A stretch of DNA of 64,000 nt. Origin: Labilibaculum sp. Lineage in GTDB: Bacteria; Bacteroidota; Bacteroidia; Bacteroidales; Marinifilaceae. Below, piece by piece: positions 28,506 to 37,385 of the stretch; the first letter of the stretch is position 1; the number at the start of each line of letters is the position of its first letter. A program made the translations under genes and the position numbers. The stretch covers positions 744,001 through 808,000 of the forward strand of contig NZ_OY761461.1 in assembly GCF_963664555.1 (NCBI RefSeq). Direction: 5' to 3'. Under the pieces are notes generated by a model. It was not told the origin of the DNA, did not search any database, and saw nothing but the letters and a program-made list of their open reading frames with translations.

Positions 28506-29693
28506 ATGGCGGGTTTTTTTAAGAATTTAAGCTTGAAGGGGGATAAGACCATCTGGATTATTATCTTCTTTCTGTCAATGATTTCTTTGCTGGTTGTGTA
28601 TAGCTCAACCGGAACTCTTGCCTATAAAGTGAAAGGAGGGAATACATCCTATTTTTTCATTAAACAGCTGATTCTTTTGGGCGGTTGCTACATGATCATT
28701 TATGTAGTTCATCGGATTCATTTTAAGGTATATTCCAGTTCAGCCAATCTGGTTCTGATTATTTCGATCGGATTGCTCATATTGGCAAAACTCGTTGGTA
28801 CAAACTTAAACGATGCTTCGAGATGGATCACGATTCCGGGAATTGGGTTCAATTTTCAACCATCGGAGCTCGCGAAACTTGCATTAATATTGCATGTTTC
28901 CAGAACATTATCACGATATCAGGCGGAGGACTCCTGCAAAAAAGAGGCATTTTGGCACATTGTTATTCCTGTAGGAATAGTGTGTTTGCTGATCTTTTTA
29001 GATGATTTTTCAACCTCTGTATTGTTGGGAGGTGTATGTTATTTGCTGATGTTCATTGGTAGAATAGCAAAAAAATATTTGTTCGGATCGGTGGGTGTTG
29101 TTTTGGCTCTGGTGATTATGCTGATTGTTATGGCACCTCTGCTTCCCAGCATCGGACGCGTTCAAACCGTGCGTAGTCGAATCGTCAACTTTTTTGATAA
29201 AGACGAGGCGAATGTAAATAATAATCAGAATTACCAGGTTGAACAAGCAAAAATTGCAGTTGTCTCCGGAGGTATTTTTGGAAAATTTCCAGGGAATAGT
29301 ACACAACGGAATTTTTTACCGCATCCGTATTCCGATTTTATTTATGCCATAATTTTGGAAGAGATGGGCTGGATCGGAGGTTTTATCATACTGGCTTTTT
29401 ACCTCATATTGCTGTATCGGGCCGGCTTGATTGTTCGGAAATGCAATCGGACTTTTCCTGCATTTTTGGTGATAGGATTAACTTTGAGTATTGTTTTTCA
29501 GGCATTGACCAATATGGCAGTTTCGGTTAATTTAATTCCGGTAACGGGACAACCATTACCATTAGTGAGTATGGGAGGTACGTCATTAATTTTCACAAGT
29601 GCGGCGTTTGGCATGATACTAAGTGTGAGTAATTGGGTAAATGAGGAAGAAAAATTGAATGAAGAAGCAAAATTAAATGAAGCAGAAGATTAA
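28506..29693 (+). CDS. ftsW: Septal peptidoglycan polymerase FtsW
   Basis: The product has 395 residues with about ten membrane helices of the SEDS family. FtsW polymerises lipid II at the septum with FtsI. Family features include NDASRWITIPGIGFNFQPSELAKLALI and the late TGQPLPLVSMGGTSLIFTS. The hydrophilic tail EEEKLNEEAKLNEAED is repetitive and overlaps the start of murG by 17 bases, which may couple their translation. Confidence 0.94.
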   Translation: MAGFFKNLSLKGDKTIWIIIFFLSMISLLVVYSSTGTLAYKVKGGNTSYFFIKQLILLGGCYMIIYVVHRIHFKVYSSSANLVLIISIGLLILAKLVGTNLNDASRWITIPGIGFNFQPSELAKLALILHVSRTLSRYQAEDSCKKEAFWHIVIPVGIVCLLIFLDDFSTSVLLGGVCYLLMFIGRIAKKYLFGSVGVVLALVIMLIVMAPLLPSIGRVQTVRSRIVNFFDKDEANVNNNQNYQVEQAKIAVVSGGIFGKFPGNSTQRNFLPHPYSDFIYAIILEEMGWIGGFIILAFYLILLYRAGLIVRKCNRTFPAFLVIGLTLSIVFQALTNMAVSVNLIPVTGQPLPLVSMGGTSLIFTSAAFGMILSVSNWVNEEEKLNEEAKLNEAED

Positions 29694-30777
29694 AATAATT
29701 GTTAGCGGAGGCGGAACTGGAGGACATATATTTCCGGCGATTTCAATTGCAAATGCTTTAAAACAAAAACATAGCGATTGTGAAATTTTATTTGTTGGAG
29801 CCGAAGGGAAAATGGAAATGGAAAAAGTTCCTTCAGCAGGATATCAAATAGTTGGATTGCCAATTCGTGGACTTCAGCGAAATTTCTCGAAGGAGAATTT
29901 GAAATTCTTTACGAGGCTTTTTAAAAGTTTGAGAAAAGCCAAGGCCATTGTTAAGGATTTTCAACCTGATGCAGTTGTTGGTGTTGGAGGATATGCCAGT
30001 GGTCCGCTTTTATATGCAGCAGCTAAAATGGGAATTCCTACCGTAATTCAGGAACAGAATTCGTATGCGGGAATAACGAACAAACTACTGGCAAAAAAAG
30101 CAAAAAAGATTTGTGTGGCTTACGAAGGAATGGAACGGTTTTTTCCTGCTGACAAAATATTATTGACAGGAAATCCTGTTCGGAAAGATTTGTTGGATAT
30201 TGTTTCGAAAAAGCAGGAGGCAAAGGCTTATTTTCAGCTAAATCCTGAAAAGAAAACCATTTTAGTTGTAGGCGGAAGTCTGGGGGCAAGAACCATCAAT
30301 AATAGCATGTTGGGGTCACTTTCAGCAATTTCAGATTCTGAAGTGCAGGTAATCTGGCAAACAGGAAAGTTTTACATTGAAAAGGTTCGTGAAGAGTTGA
30401 AAAAATGGGACATCCCCGGATTGAAGGTTTTTGATTTTCTGGGGAGGATGGACTTGGCTTATGCCGCAGCTGATATGGTTATTTCCAGAGCCGGAGCGGG
30501 TACAATATCAGAACTATGCCTGGTAGAAAAGCCATGTATTTTGGTACCATCACCTAATGTTTCAGAAGATCATCAAACCAAAAATGCCATGGCACTGGTA
30601 AATAAGAATGCTGCAATAATGGTAAAAGATATTGATGCTGAAAAGGAATTGGTTTTGGTGGCATTAAAATTGATAAATGATACGGATAAATTATCTGAAC
30701 TTTCGGCTAATTGCAAGGCTTTGGCAAAGCCCAATGCAGCAGATGAAATTGCAGATCAAATAATAGCATTAGCATAG
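29677..30777 (+). CDS. murG: Undecaprenyl-PP-MurNAc-pentapeptide GlcNAc transferase
   Basis: The product has 366 residues. MurG, a GT28 glycosyltransferase on the inner face of the membrane, adds GlcNAc to lipid I to form lipid II. The N-terminal loop SGGGTGGHIFPAISIANAL and GVGGYASGPLLYAA are typical, and the UDP-GlcNAc site lies in ISRAGAGTISELCLVEKP. It starts inside the end of ftsW and is followed three bases later by murC. Confidence 0.96.
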   Translation: MKQKIKIIVSGGGTGGHIFPAISIANALKQKHSDCEILFVGAEGKMEMEKVPSAGYQIVGLPIRGLQRNFSKENLKFFTRLFKSLRKAKAIVKDFQPDAVVGVGGYASGPLLYAAAKMGIPTVIQEQNSYAGITNKLLAKKAKKICVAYEGMERFFPADKILLTGNPVRKDLLDIVSKKQEAKAYFQLNPEKKTILVVGGSLGARTINNSMLGSLSAISDSEVQVIWQTGKFYIEKVREELKKWDIPGLKVFDFLGRMDLAYAAADMVISRAGAGTISELCLVEKPCILVPSPNVSEDHQTKNAMALVNKNAAIMVKDIDAEKELVLVALKLINDTDKLSELSANCKALAKPNAADEIADQIIALA

Positions 30778-30780
30778 ATT

Positions 30781-32154
30781 ATGCGGATTAAAGATTATAA
30801 AAATATTTACTTTATAGGGATTGGTGGAATTGGAATGAGTGCAATAGCACGCTACTTTCATTCCATTGGTAAGAATGTGTTTGGTTATGATCGAATGGAC
30901 ACTCAGCTTACTGCAGAATTAACTGCGGAAGGTATTGGTATAACTTTTCAGGAAGGTATTGATCAAATTCCGGCACATTATCAAACTCAGGATGATACTT
31001 TAGTAGTGTACACACCTGCTATTCCTGCCAATCATTCTCAATTGATTTATTTTCAGCAGCAACAATTTAAAATTATGAAGCGATCGCAGGTTCTGGGTTT
31101 GCTTTCTGATAATTTGAATGGTATAGGCATTGCCGGAACCCATGGTAAAACTACGGTTTCAACGATCACAGCGCATATTTTTAAAACATCAGCTTTAGAT
31201 TGCAATGCTTTTTTAGGAGGAATTTCCCGCAACTATCAATCCAATCTTTTACTTTCGAAGAACAGTCCTTGGATGATTCTTGAGGCTGATGAGTTTGATC
31301 GTTCATTTCTTCAATTGCATCCACAGTTGGCTGTAATTACCTCAATGGATGCTGATCATTTGGATATTTACGGCGATAAAAATGAATTGGAAAAGAGCTT
31401 TCAGGCTTTTGTTTATCAAATAAAAGAGGGGGGAATCCTTGTTTATAAAAAGGGATTGGTTCTCACTCATGATAAACTTTCGGCTTATACATATTCATTG
31501 GATGAGAAAGCAGATTTTTATGCCGAGAGTATCAAATTAGTGGAAGGATTTTACCAATTCGATTTGGTGTATCCGGATGGAACAATTAAAGATTTATTGT
31601 TCTCTTACCCAGGGAAAATTAACGTTGAAAATGCTATTGCAGCATCGGCTATGGCTCTTCTTTGCGGTGTTGAAGCCGATGAGTTGAGAAAAGCTCTTTC
31701 AACTTTTAAAGGAGTTAGAAGAAGATTTGATTATCAAATCAGAAATGAAAAAATTGTTTTTATTGATGATTATGCACACCACCCTAAAGAATTGTGGGAG
31801 AGTATATCATCAGTAAGGGAATTGTATCCTGAAAAGAAGATTACCGGAATATTTCAACCTCATTTATACTCACGGACAAGAGATTTTGCAGAAGGTTTTG
31901 CTGCAAGTTTAAATCTTTTGGATGAAGTAATACTTTTGGATATTTATCCAGCCAGAGAATTACCTATTGAAGGAGTTAGTTCTGAAATTATTTTTAAAAA
32001 ATTGAAAGTGCCCGCTAAATTGTGTAGTAAAGATAATTTGGTAGAGTTACTTAGAGAGAAAGACTTTGAAGTTTTATTAACTTTAGGTGCAGGAGATATA
32101 GATAAGTTGGTTGAACCGATTAAAAATTTAATTAGCGGGCGATTGGAATGCTAA
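30781..32154 (+). CDS. murC: UDP-MurNAc:L-alanine ligase
   Basis: The product has 457 residues. MurC adds L-Ala to UDP-MurNAc. The Rossmann loop GIGGIGMSAIARYFHSIG, the ATP loop GIAGTHGKTTVSTITAH, the EADEFDRSFLQL block and DDYAHHPKEL are all present. The last seven bases overlap ftsQ. Confidence 0.96.
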   Translation: MRIKDYKNIYFIGIGGIGMSAIARYFHSIGKNVFGYDRMDTQLTAELTAEGIGITFQEGIDQIPAHYQTQDDTLVVYTPAIPANHSQLIYFQQQQFKIMKRSQVLGLLSDNLNGIGIAGTHGKTTVSTITAHIFKTSALDCNAFLGGISRNYQSNLLLSKNSPWMILEADEFDRSFLQLHPQLAVITSMDADHLDIYGDKNELEKSFQAFVYQIKEGGILVYKKGLVLTHDKLSAYTYSLDEKADFYAESIKLVEGFYQFDLVYPDGTIKDLLFSYPGKINVENAIAASAMALLCGVEADELRKALSTFKGVRRRFDYQIRNEKIVFIDDYAHHPKELWESISSVRELYPEKKITGIFQPHLYSRTRDFAEGFAASLNLLDEVILLDIYPARELPIEGVSSEIIFKKLKVPAKLCSKDNLVELLREKDFEVLLTLGAGDIDKLVEPIKNLISGRLEC

Positions 32155-32888
32155 AAAAAATTGCAAACTTATTGATTTGGGTATTCTTATCAGGATACCT
32201 GATTGTAGTTTTTTCCTTTGCTAATGGCAAATCGGAGAGGCTGGTGTTTTCAGGTACACTGGTAAATGTGGTTGATAGTGTGAAAAGAGGCTTTGTTCGC
32301 AATTCTGATATTGAAAGAATCATTAAGAAAAAATATCCGGGAGTGGTAGGGACATCAATTTCCGGGGTTAATAAAGAAGTATTGGAGGATCTTATTGATA
32401 AGATTCCTTATGTGAAAAAATCAGAAGTATACAATTCACTTTCCGGCAAATTAATTGTTGAGATTAAACAACGCAATCCAATTGTGCGTATTTTATCGGG
32501 AAACGGATATTATATCGATGCTGAAGGAGAGAAAATGCCCTTGTCTTCAAATTTTACATCAAGGGTTTTGGTGGTTTCGGGGGCAGTAAATGATCAGTTG
32601 ATAAAAGAAGAACTGTTTGAGTTGGTAAAATTTATTACAAATGATGAATTTTGGAAATCGCAGATCACACAAATTGATGTAGACAGAAACAAGGAGTATA
32701 TTTTAATTCCTCGTGTTGGAGCTCATAAAATTGAATTGGGGAGTATTGAAAACTACAAACAGAAATTTCAAAAATTGAGTGCTTTGTATACCAAAGGATT
32801 TTCAAAAAAAGGTTGGAATACTTATAGTAAAATCAATTTGAAGTATAAGGATCAGGTAGTTTGCACAAAAAAGAATTTAAATGACTAG
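32148..32888 (+). CDS. ftsQ: Cell division protein FtsQ
   Basis: The product has 246 residues with one N-terminal membrane helix (LLIWVFLSGYLIVVFSFA). A POTRA-like region follows (GFVRNSDIERIIKKKYPGVVGTSISGVNKEVLEDLIDKIPYVKKSEVY), then a beta domain (GKLIVEIKQRNPIVRIL). FtsQ links the FtsA/FtsZ side to FtsL and FtsWI in the periplasm. Sequence conservation is low in this family; the place between murC and ftsA is strong support. It overlaps murC by seven bases and ftsA by eight. Confidence 0.9.
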   Translation: MLKKIANLLIWVFLSGYLIVVFSFANGKSERLVFSGTLVNVVDSVKRGFVRNSDIERIIKKKYPGVVGTSISGVNKEVLEDLIDKIPYVKKSEVYNSLSGKLIVEIKQRNPIVRILSGNGYYIDAEGEKMPLSSNFTSRVLVVSGAVNDQLIKEELFELVKFITNDEFWKSQITQIDVDRNKEYILIPRVGAHKIELGSIENYKQKFQKLSALYTKGFSKKGWNTYSKINLKYKDQVVCTKKNLND

Positions 32889-34143
32889 CAGGAATAATAT
32901 CATCGCAGCTATCGATATTGGCACAACTAAAATTGTGGCCATAATGGGGGAAGTAGACGCCGATGGCAGGTTGCGGATTGTCGGTATGGAAAAAACCGTA
33001 TCGAGAGGCGTTAAGAGGGGAGTGATTCATAGTATTGAAGATACAATTGGTGCTATCCGTGAGGTGGTTGATCGATTGGAGGAGAAAACAAACAAAGACT
33101 TTTCTGCAGTTTATGTAGGTATTGCCGGACAACATATAAGGAGCATAAAGAACAGACAGTTTAAATACATCCAAAATGGAATTGGTGAAATTACTAAATT
33201 GGATGTTGAGGAAATCATAAATGAGAATTTTAGGATTCCAATTGAGGTTGGCGAACAAATACTGCATGTGATTCCGCAAGATTATGTCGTCGATAAGGAA
33301 GCTGGCATTCGGAATCCAATAGGAATGGCCGGACGAAGGTTGGATGGGAATTTTAATATTATTATTGGAAGAACTGCATCTGCGCGCAATATTGAGAAAT
33401 GCGTGAAGGAAGTTGGATTGGAGATTGAAGAATTGGTTTTGGAACCTTTAGCTTCTTCATTGGCTGTGTTGAGCGAAGAAGAAAAAGAGGCTGGCGTTGT
33501 TTTGGTTGATATTGGTGGAGGAACTACTGATATTACAGTTTATTTTGATGGCATACTAAGGCATACAGCCGTAATTCCTTTTGGTGGCGATATTGTTACC
33601 CGGGATATAAAGGAAGGTTGCTCGGTGCTTATAAAACAAGCCGAAGCATTAAAAATTCAGTTCGGAGAAGCTGTTGCTGATCTGGTCGACGAAGAAAAAG
33701 TGGTTACCATACCCAGTGTTGGTGGTTGGGATCCAAAGGAAATTTCTTTTAAAACCTTGGCTCAAATCATTCAATGCCGAATGGAGGAGATCATTGACAG
33801 TGTTAAGTTCCAAATCGAAATTACAGGACTGCACGATAAAATTGGTGCTGGAATCGTATTGACAGGTGGAGGTGCATTACTGAGGAATCTTGATGTGCTG
33901 ACTCAAAAACAAACCGGAATAGACGTTCGCATAGGCTACCCCGGGACTTCATCTAAAATTATTTTGGATGAAACCTTAAATCAGCCAATTTATGCTACCG
34001 GAATTGGTTTGATGCTAAAAGGTTTGAATAAACCTGGTAAAAAAACTCCGAATCAGAATACAGATAAAAATAAAACAGGCAAAAAGAAAGGATTACAGAG
34101 ATTTTTTAGTGCTTTGTTTGATACTGATGATTTGAAAATGTAA
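32881..34143 (+). CDS. ftsA: Cell division protein FtsA
   Basis: The product has 420 residues of the actin fold. FtsA tethers FtsZ filaments to the membrane and recruits later division proteins. The phosphate-1 loop AIDIGTTKIVAIMGE, the 1C (SHS2) region around residues 85-160, DIGGGTTDITVYFDG and LTGGGALLRNLD are present. The tail from ~401 (GLQRFFSALFDTDD, hydrophobic residues 405, 408, 409, 412 and 413) is the usual membrane-targeting amphipathic helix, joined by a Lys-rich linker. The first ftsZ follows 33 bp later. Confidence 0.95.
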   Translation: MTSRNNIIAAIDIGTTKIVAIMGEVDADGRLRIVGMEKTVSRGVKRGVIHSIEDTIGAIREVVDRLEEKTNKDFSAVYVGIAGQHIRSIKNRQFKYIQNGIGEITKLDVEEIINENFRIPIEVGEQILHVIPQDYVVDKEAGIRNPIGMAGRRLDGNFNIIIGRTASARNIEKCVKEVGLEIEELVLEPLASSLAVLSEEEKEAGVVLVDIGGGTTDITVYFDGILRHTAVIPFGGDIVTRDIKEGCSVLIKQAEALKIQFGEAVADLVDEEKVVTIPSVGGWDPKEISFKTLAQIIQCRMEEIIDSVKFQIEITGLHDKIGAGIVLTGGGALLRNLDVLTQKQTGIDVRIGYPGTSSKIILDETLNQPIYATGIGLMLKGLNKPGKKTPNQNTDKNKTGKKKGLQRFFSALFDTDDLKM

Positions 34144-34176
34144 ATAAAATATTGTAACCCTAATACTTGTGACATC

Positions 34177-35487
34177 ATGATTGACGAATTGTTACCGGTT
34201 GATTTTGAACCTAAAGAAAAATCCATTATAAAAGTGATTGGTGTGGGTGGCGGTGGAAGTAACGCTGTCAATCACATGTTAAAAGAAGGAATCACTGGAG
34301 TCGATTTTGTAATATGTAATACTGATTCTCAGGCTTTGGAAAACAGTCAGGTGCCAATTAAGGTACAGCTTGGTAAATCACTGACTGAGGGTAGAGGGGC
34401 TGGAAACAAACCGGAAAGAGGACGGGAATCTGCACTTGAAAGTATTGATGATATCAATAAAGTTTTAAGTGAGAAAACCAAAATGATATTTGTGACTGCT
34501 GGTATGGGGGGAGGAACCGGTACAGGTGCAGCTCCTATTATTGCAGAAACAGCTAGAAAGCAAGGTGTATTAACTGTTGGAATCGTTACGATTCCGTTTC
34601 GATTTGAAGGGAAACGAAGAATTGAACAGGCGATGGAAGGAATTGCCAATCTGGAAAAGCATGTGGACGCACTTTTAATCATCAATAACGAAAAGTTGAG
34701 GATGATGTATGGTGATTTAAAATTATCGGATGCTTTCGCAAAGGCTGATGATGTTTTATCTATTGCGGCCAAAAGTATTGCCGAAATAATTACCGTTCAC
34801 GGTTATGTGAATGTTGATTTTGCAGATGTGGAAACTGTGATGAGGGATAGTGGTGTTGCCGTAATGGGATCAGCTTCAGCTTCAGGTGAAGAAAGAGCCC
34901 TTCGTGCTATCGAGGAGGCACTTACATCTCCTTTATTGAATAGCAATAATATTTGCGGAGCCAGAAATATCTTATTAAATATCATCTCGGGTAAAGATGA
35001 GGTGACGATGCAGGAGGTAAGTGTGATTACCGACTACGTTCACGATGTAGTGGGCGATGAGGTTAGTATTATCTGGGGAAATGGTAATAGCGATAAGTTG
35101 GAGGATGAGTTAAGCGTTACAATCATTGCTACCGGCTTTTCTGAAAGCCCAATTCCTGAATTGACTATAGAACCTCGGAAATCAGTTCAAAATGAAGTTC
35201 CGAAATTGGAGCTGATTATTGAAAATCCTGCCGAAGCTGAGGAGATTGCTGCAATGAAGAAGCGCGAGGAGAGGCAGCGAAGAGAAGAGTTAATGAGAAA
35301 ACGTTCTGAAGAAGACCGTGAGGAGTATGAGGAAGCAGAAGTGAAAAAAACGCCTGTAACTAAAAGTGCGGAGACCGTTGAATTTGAGGATGATGGAGGA
35401 GAAGAGGAACATAAAAAAGGAAGCCTCGACAATTGGTTTAAAGATAAGTTTACACAGATATTTGATAATAATGATTCTTCGATGTAG
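34177..35487 (+). CDS. ftsZ: Cell division GTPase FtsZ, copy 1 (amphipathic C-terminus)
   Basis: The product has 436 residues. The tubulin-type GTPase core (~15-335) is intact: VGGGGSNAVNHM, the G-box AGMGGGTGTGAAP, and the T7 loop NVDFADVETVM with its catalytic Asp. The C-terminal part differs from normal FtsZ. A long Arg/Glu/Lys-rich segment (~360-395) is followed by an acidic stretch and then GSLDNWFKDKFTQIFDNN. That last part shows a hydrophobic face at 417, 420, 421, 425, 428 and 429, much like the FtsA membrane helix, and the FtsA-binding IPAYxRK peptide is missing. It may attach to the membrane itself. The second ftsZ starts 46 bp downstream. Confidence 0.93.
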   Translation: MIDELLPVDFEPKEKSIIKVIGVGGGGSNAVNHMLKEGITGVDFVICNTDSQALENSQVPIKVQLGKSLTEGRGAGNKPERGRESALESIDDINKVLSEKTKMIFVTAGMGGGTGTGAAPIIAETARKQGVLTVGIVTIPFRFEGKRRIEQAMEGIANLEKHVDALLIINNEKLRMMYGDLKLSDAFAKADDVLSIAAKSIAEIITVHGYVNVDFADVETVMRDSGVAVMGSASASGEERALRAIEEALTSPLLNSNNICGARNILLNIISGKDEVTMQEVSVITDYVHDVVGDEVSIIWGNGNSDKLEDELSVTIIATGFSESPIPELTIEPRKSVQNEVPKLELIIENPAEAEEIAAMKKREERQRREELMRKRSEEDREEYEEAEVKKTPVTKSAETVEFEDDGGEEEHKKGSLDNWFKDKFTQIFDNNDSSM

Positions 35488-35533
35488 CGTTTTAAGTTGC
35501 GTGAAATCATAAAAGAGATAATTTTAGATATTA

Positions 35534-36772
35534 ATGACTGAGGATTTAATTGATTTTAGTTTGCAGGAAAATGAATCATCGATTATAAAAGTAATCGGTG
35601 TTGGCGGAGGTGGTGGTAACGCTGTAAATTATATGTACAAGCAGGGCATAAAAGATGTGGATTTTGTGATCTGCAATACCGATGCACAGGCTCTGGAAAC
35701 AAGCGAAATTCCTGTGAAAATTCAGTTGGGAGAATCGCTGACTGAAGGTCGTGGTGCAGGCAATAAGCCCGAACGGGGAGAACAATCCGCGATTGAGAAT
35801 TTAGAAGATATAATTGAGGTGCTGGCTGATAATACCAAAATGGTTTTTATTACTGCAGGAATGGGGGGCGGAACAGGCACAGGTGCAGCTCCGGTTATCG
35901 CGAAAGCAGCTAAGGAAATGGGGATTTTAACAGTAGGTATTGTTACGATTCCATTTCGTTTTGAAGGGCGCCAGCGATTGCATCAGGCCATTGAAGGAAT
36001 TAACAAATTAAAAGAGAATGTTGATTCGCTTTTGGTAATTAACAATGAAAAGCTAAGCGAAATTTACGGCGATTTAAAATTGTCAACAGCCTTTTCGAAG
36101 GCGGATGATGTATTGGCTACTGCAGCTAAAGGAATTGCTGAAATTATAACGCTTCATGGTTATATCAATGTAGATTTTGAAGATGTAAAAACAGTAATGA
36201 CGGATAGTGGGGTCGCAGTAATGGGATCAGCTTCGGCCGAGGGTGAGAATCGTGCGGTTAATGCCATTCGTGAGGCTCTTACGTCGCCATTATTGAACAG
36301 CAATGATGTTAGAGGAGCCCGAAATATTCTCTTAAATATTAGTTCCGGTCAGGAAGAAGTTACCATGGATGAGGTGGGACAAATAACCGATTACGTTCAG
36401 GAAGCTGTTGGCGATAGTGCTTCTATTATCTGGGGAACAGGGCAGGATCTGGCTTTAGAAAATAAAGTATCCGTTACAATCATAGCAACCGGTTTCGATA
36501 ATGGTTTAATTCCGGAGGAGAAGGCGGCTCCAAAAGCGACATCTTTTCAGGCTGGAAGAGGACGCAATAGTGTTGCCGATAAAATGAAAAATATTTTAGA
36601 CGAAACGGAGAATGAAAAACCGGAGGAGAATAAGTTAATCTTGACCGATTTGAAGGATACTGAAATTGATGAAATTGAAAATATTCCTGCTTACAAACGA
36701 AAATTAAAGAATATAGACAACCAGAAATTTCAATCAGGTAAGGTTATTCGGTTTACTTTAGACGAAGAGTAG
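35534..36772 (+). CDS. ftsZ: Cell division GTPase FtsZ, copy 2 (canonical C-terminal peptide)
   Basis: The product has 412 residues. The core is very similar to copy 1, with VGGGGGNAVNYM, AGMGGGTGTGAAP and the T7 loop NVDFEDVKTVM, so it should also be an active GTPase. Its C-terminus carries the conserved FtsA-binding peptide IPAYKRKL (~384-391) and a basic FQSGKVIRFTLDEE end, as in other Bacteroidota FtsZ proteins. This is the copy I would expect to form the main Z-ring with FtsA. It comes from a tandem duplication of ftsZ in the dcw operon. Confidence 0.94.
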   Translation: MTEDLIDFSLQENESSIIKVIGVGGGGGNAVNYMYKQGIKDVDFVICNTDAQALETSEIPVKIQLGESLTEGRGAGNKPERGEQSAIENLEDIIEVLADNTKMVFITAGMGGGTGTGAAPVIAKAAKEMGILTVGIVTIPFRFEGRQRLHQAIEGINKLKENVDSLLVINNEKLSEIYGDLKLSTAFSKADDVLATAAKGIAEIITLHGYINVDFEDVKTVMTDSGVAVMGSASAEGENRAVNAIREALTSPLLNSNDVRGARNILLNISSGQEEVTMDEVGQITDYVQEAVGDSASIIWGTGQDLALENKVSVTIIATGFDNGLIPEEKAAPKATSFQAGRGRNSVADKMKNILDETENEKPEENKLILTDLKDTEIDEIENIPAYKRKLKNIDNQKFQSGKVIRFTLDEE

Positions 36773-36816
36773 CCAGATAGTTAAGCATCTTATTAAAACT
36801 TAAAAAATACAGTACA

Positions 36817-37263
36817 ATGGGTTTATTAGAACAGATCAATTCAGATATAAAAACTGCCATGAAGGCAAAGGAAAGAGACAGATTAGAAGCTCTTCGAGCT
36901 GTGAAAGCAGCCTTTACAATGGAAATGACAAAAACAGGAGCTACTGATATCGACAATGATTATGCACTTAAAATCATTCAGCGGTTGGTGAAACAACGTA
37001 AAGATTCGGCCAGTACTTTCTCTGCCGGAGGACGTGAAGATTTAGCCGGGAAGGAACTTTTGGAATTAAGCTTCTTAGAGGTTTATCTTCCTGCTCAGTT
37101 GTCTGATGAGGATCTTACAGTGGCAGTTCAGGAAATCATCACTAAAACCGGAGCTGCTTCTATCAAAGACATGGGAAAAGTAATGGGATTAGCTTCCAAA
37201 GAATTAACCGGTAAAGCCGATGGAAAAGCCATTGCTGATAAAGTTAAAGAGCTGTTGTCCTAG
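36817..37263 (+). CDS. GatB/YqeY domain protein
   Basis: The product has 148 residues and fits the YqeY family (GLLEQINSDIKTAMKAKERDRLEALRAVKAAF, then LPAQLSDEDL and GKVMGLASKELTGKADGKAIADKVKELL). This domain is the tRNA-binding tail of GatB, but stand-alone YqeY proteins have no proven role; tRNA-linked function is inferred. It follows ftsZ copy 2 by 44 bp and precedes a strong terminator, so it is the last gene of the dcw transcript. Confidence 0.9.
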   Translation: MGLLEQINSDIKTAMKAKERDRLEALRAVKAAFTMEMTKTGATDIDNDYALKIIQRLVKQRKDSASTFSAGGREDLAGKELLELSFLEVYLPAQLSDEDLTVAVQEIITKTGAASIKDMGKVMGLASKELTGKADGKAIADKVKELLS

Positions 37264-37281
37264 CTTTCAACAAGGAATTCA

Positions 37282-37313
37282 AGAGATGTTGCATTTGCAG
37301 CATCTCTTTTTTT
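37282..37313 (+). terminator. Terminator of the dcw operon
   Basis: AGAGATGTTGC pairs with GCAGCATCTCT (one G-U pair) around ATTT, followed by a run of seven T, 18 bp after the YqeY stop. Confidence 0.88.
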
Positions 37314-37342
37314 ATGCGCTGAATTTAACGCACAAAAAAAGC

Positions 37343-37363
37343 GGGATGATAAATGATCATCCC
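37343..37363 (-). terminator. Terminator after the foldase gene
   Basis: GGGATGAT pairs with ATCATCCC around a 5-nt loop; the minus strand then reads GC and a T-run. It ends transcription of the minus-strand gene that stops at 37386. Confidence 0.75.
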
Positions 37364-37385
37364 TCTTTTTAATGAGTTTTACTCT

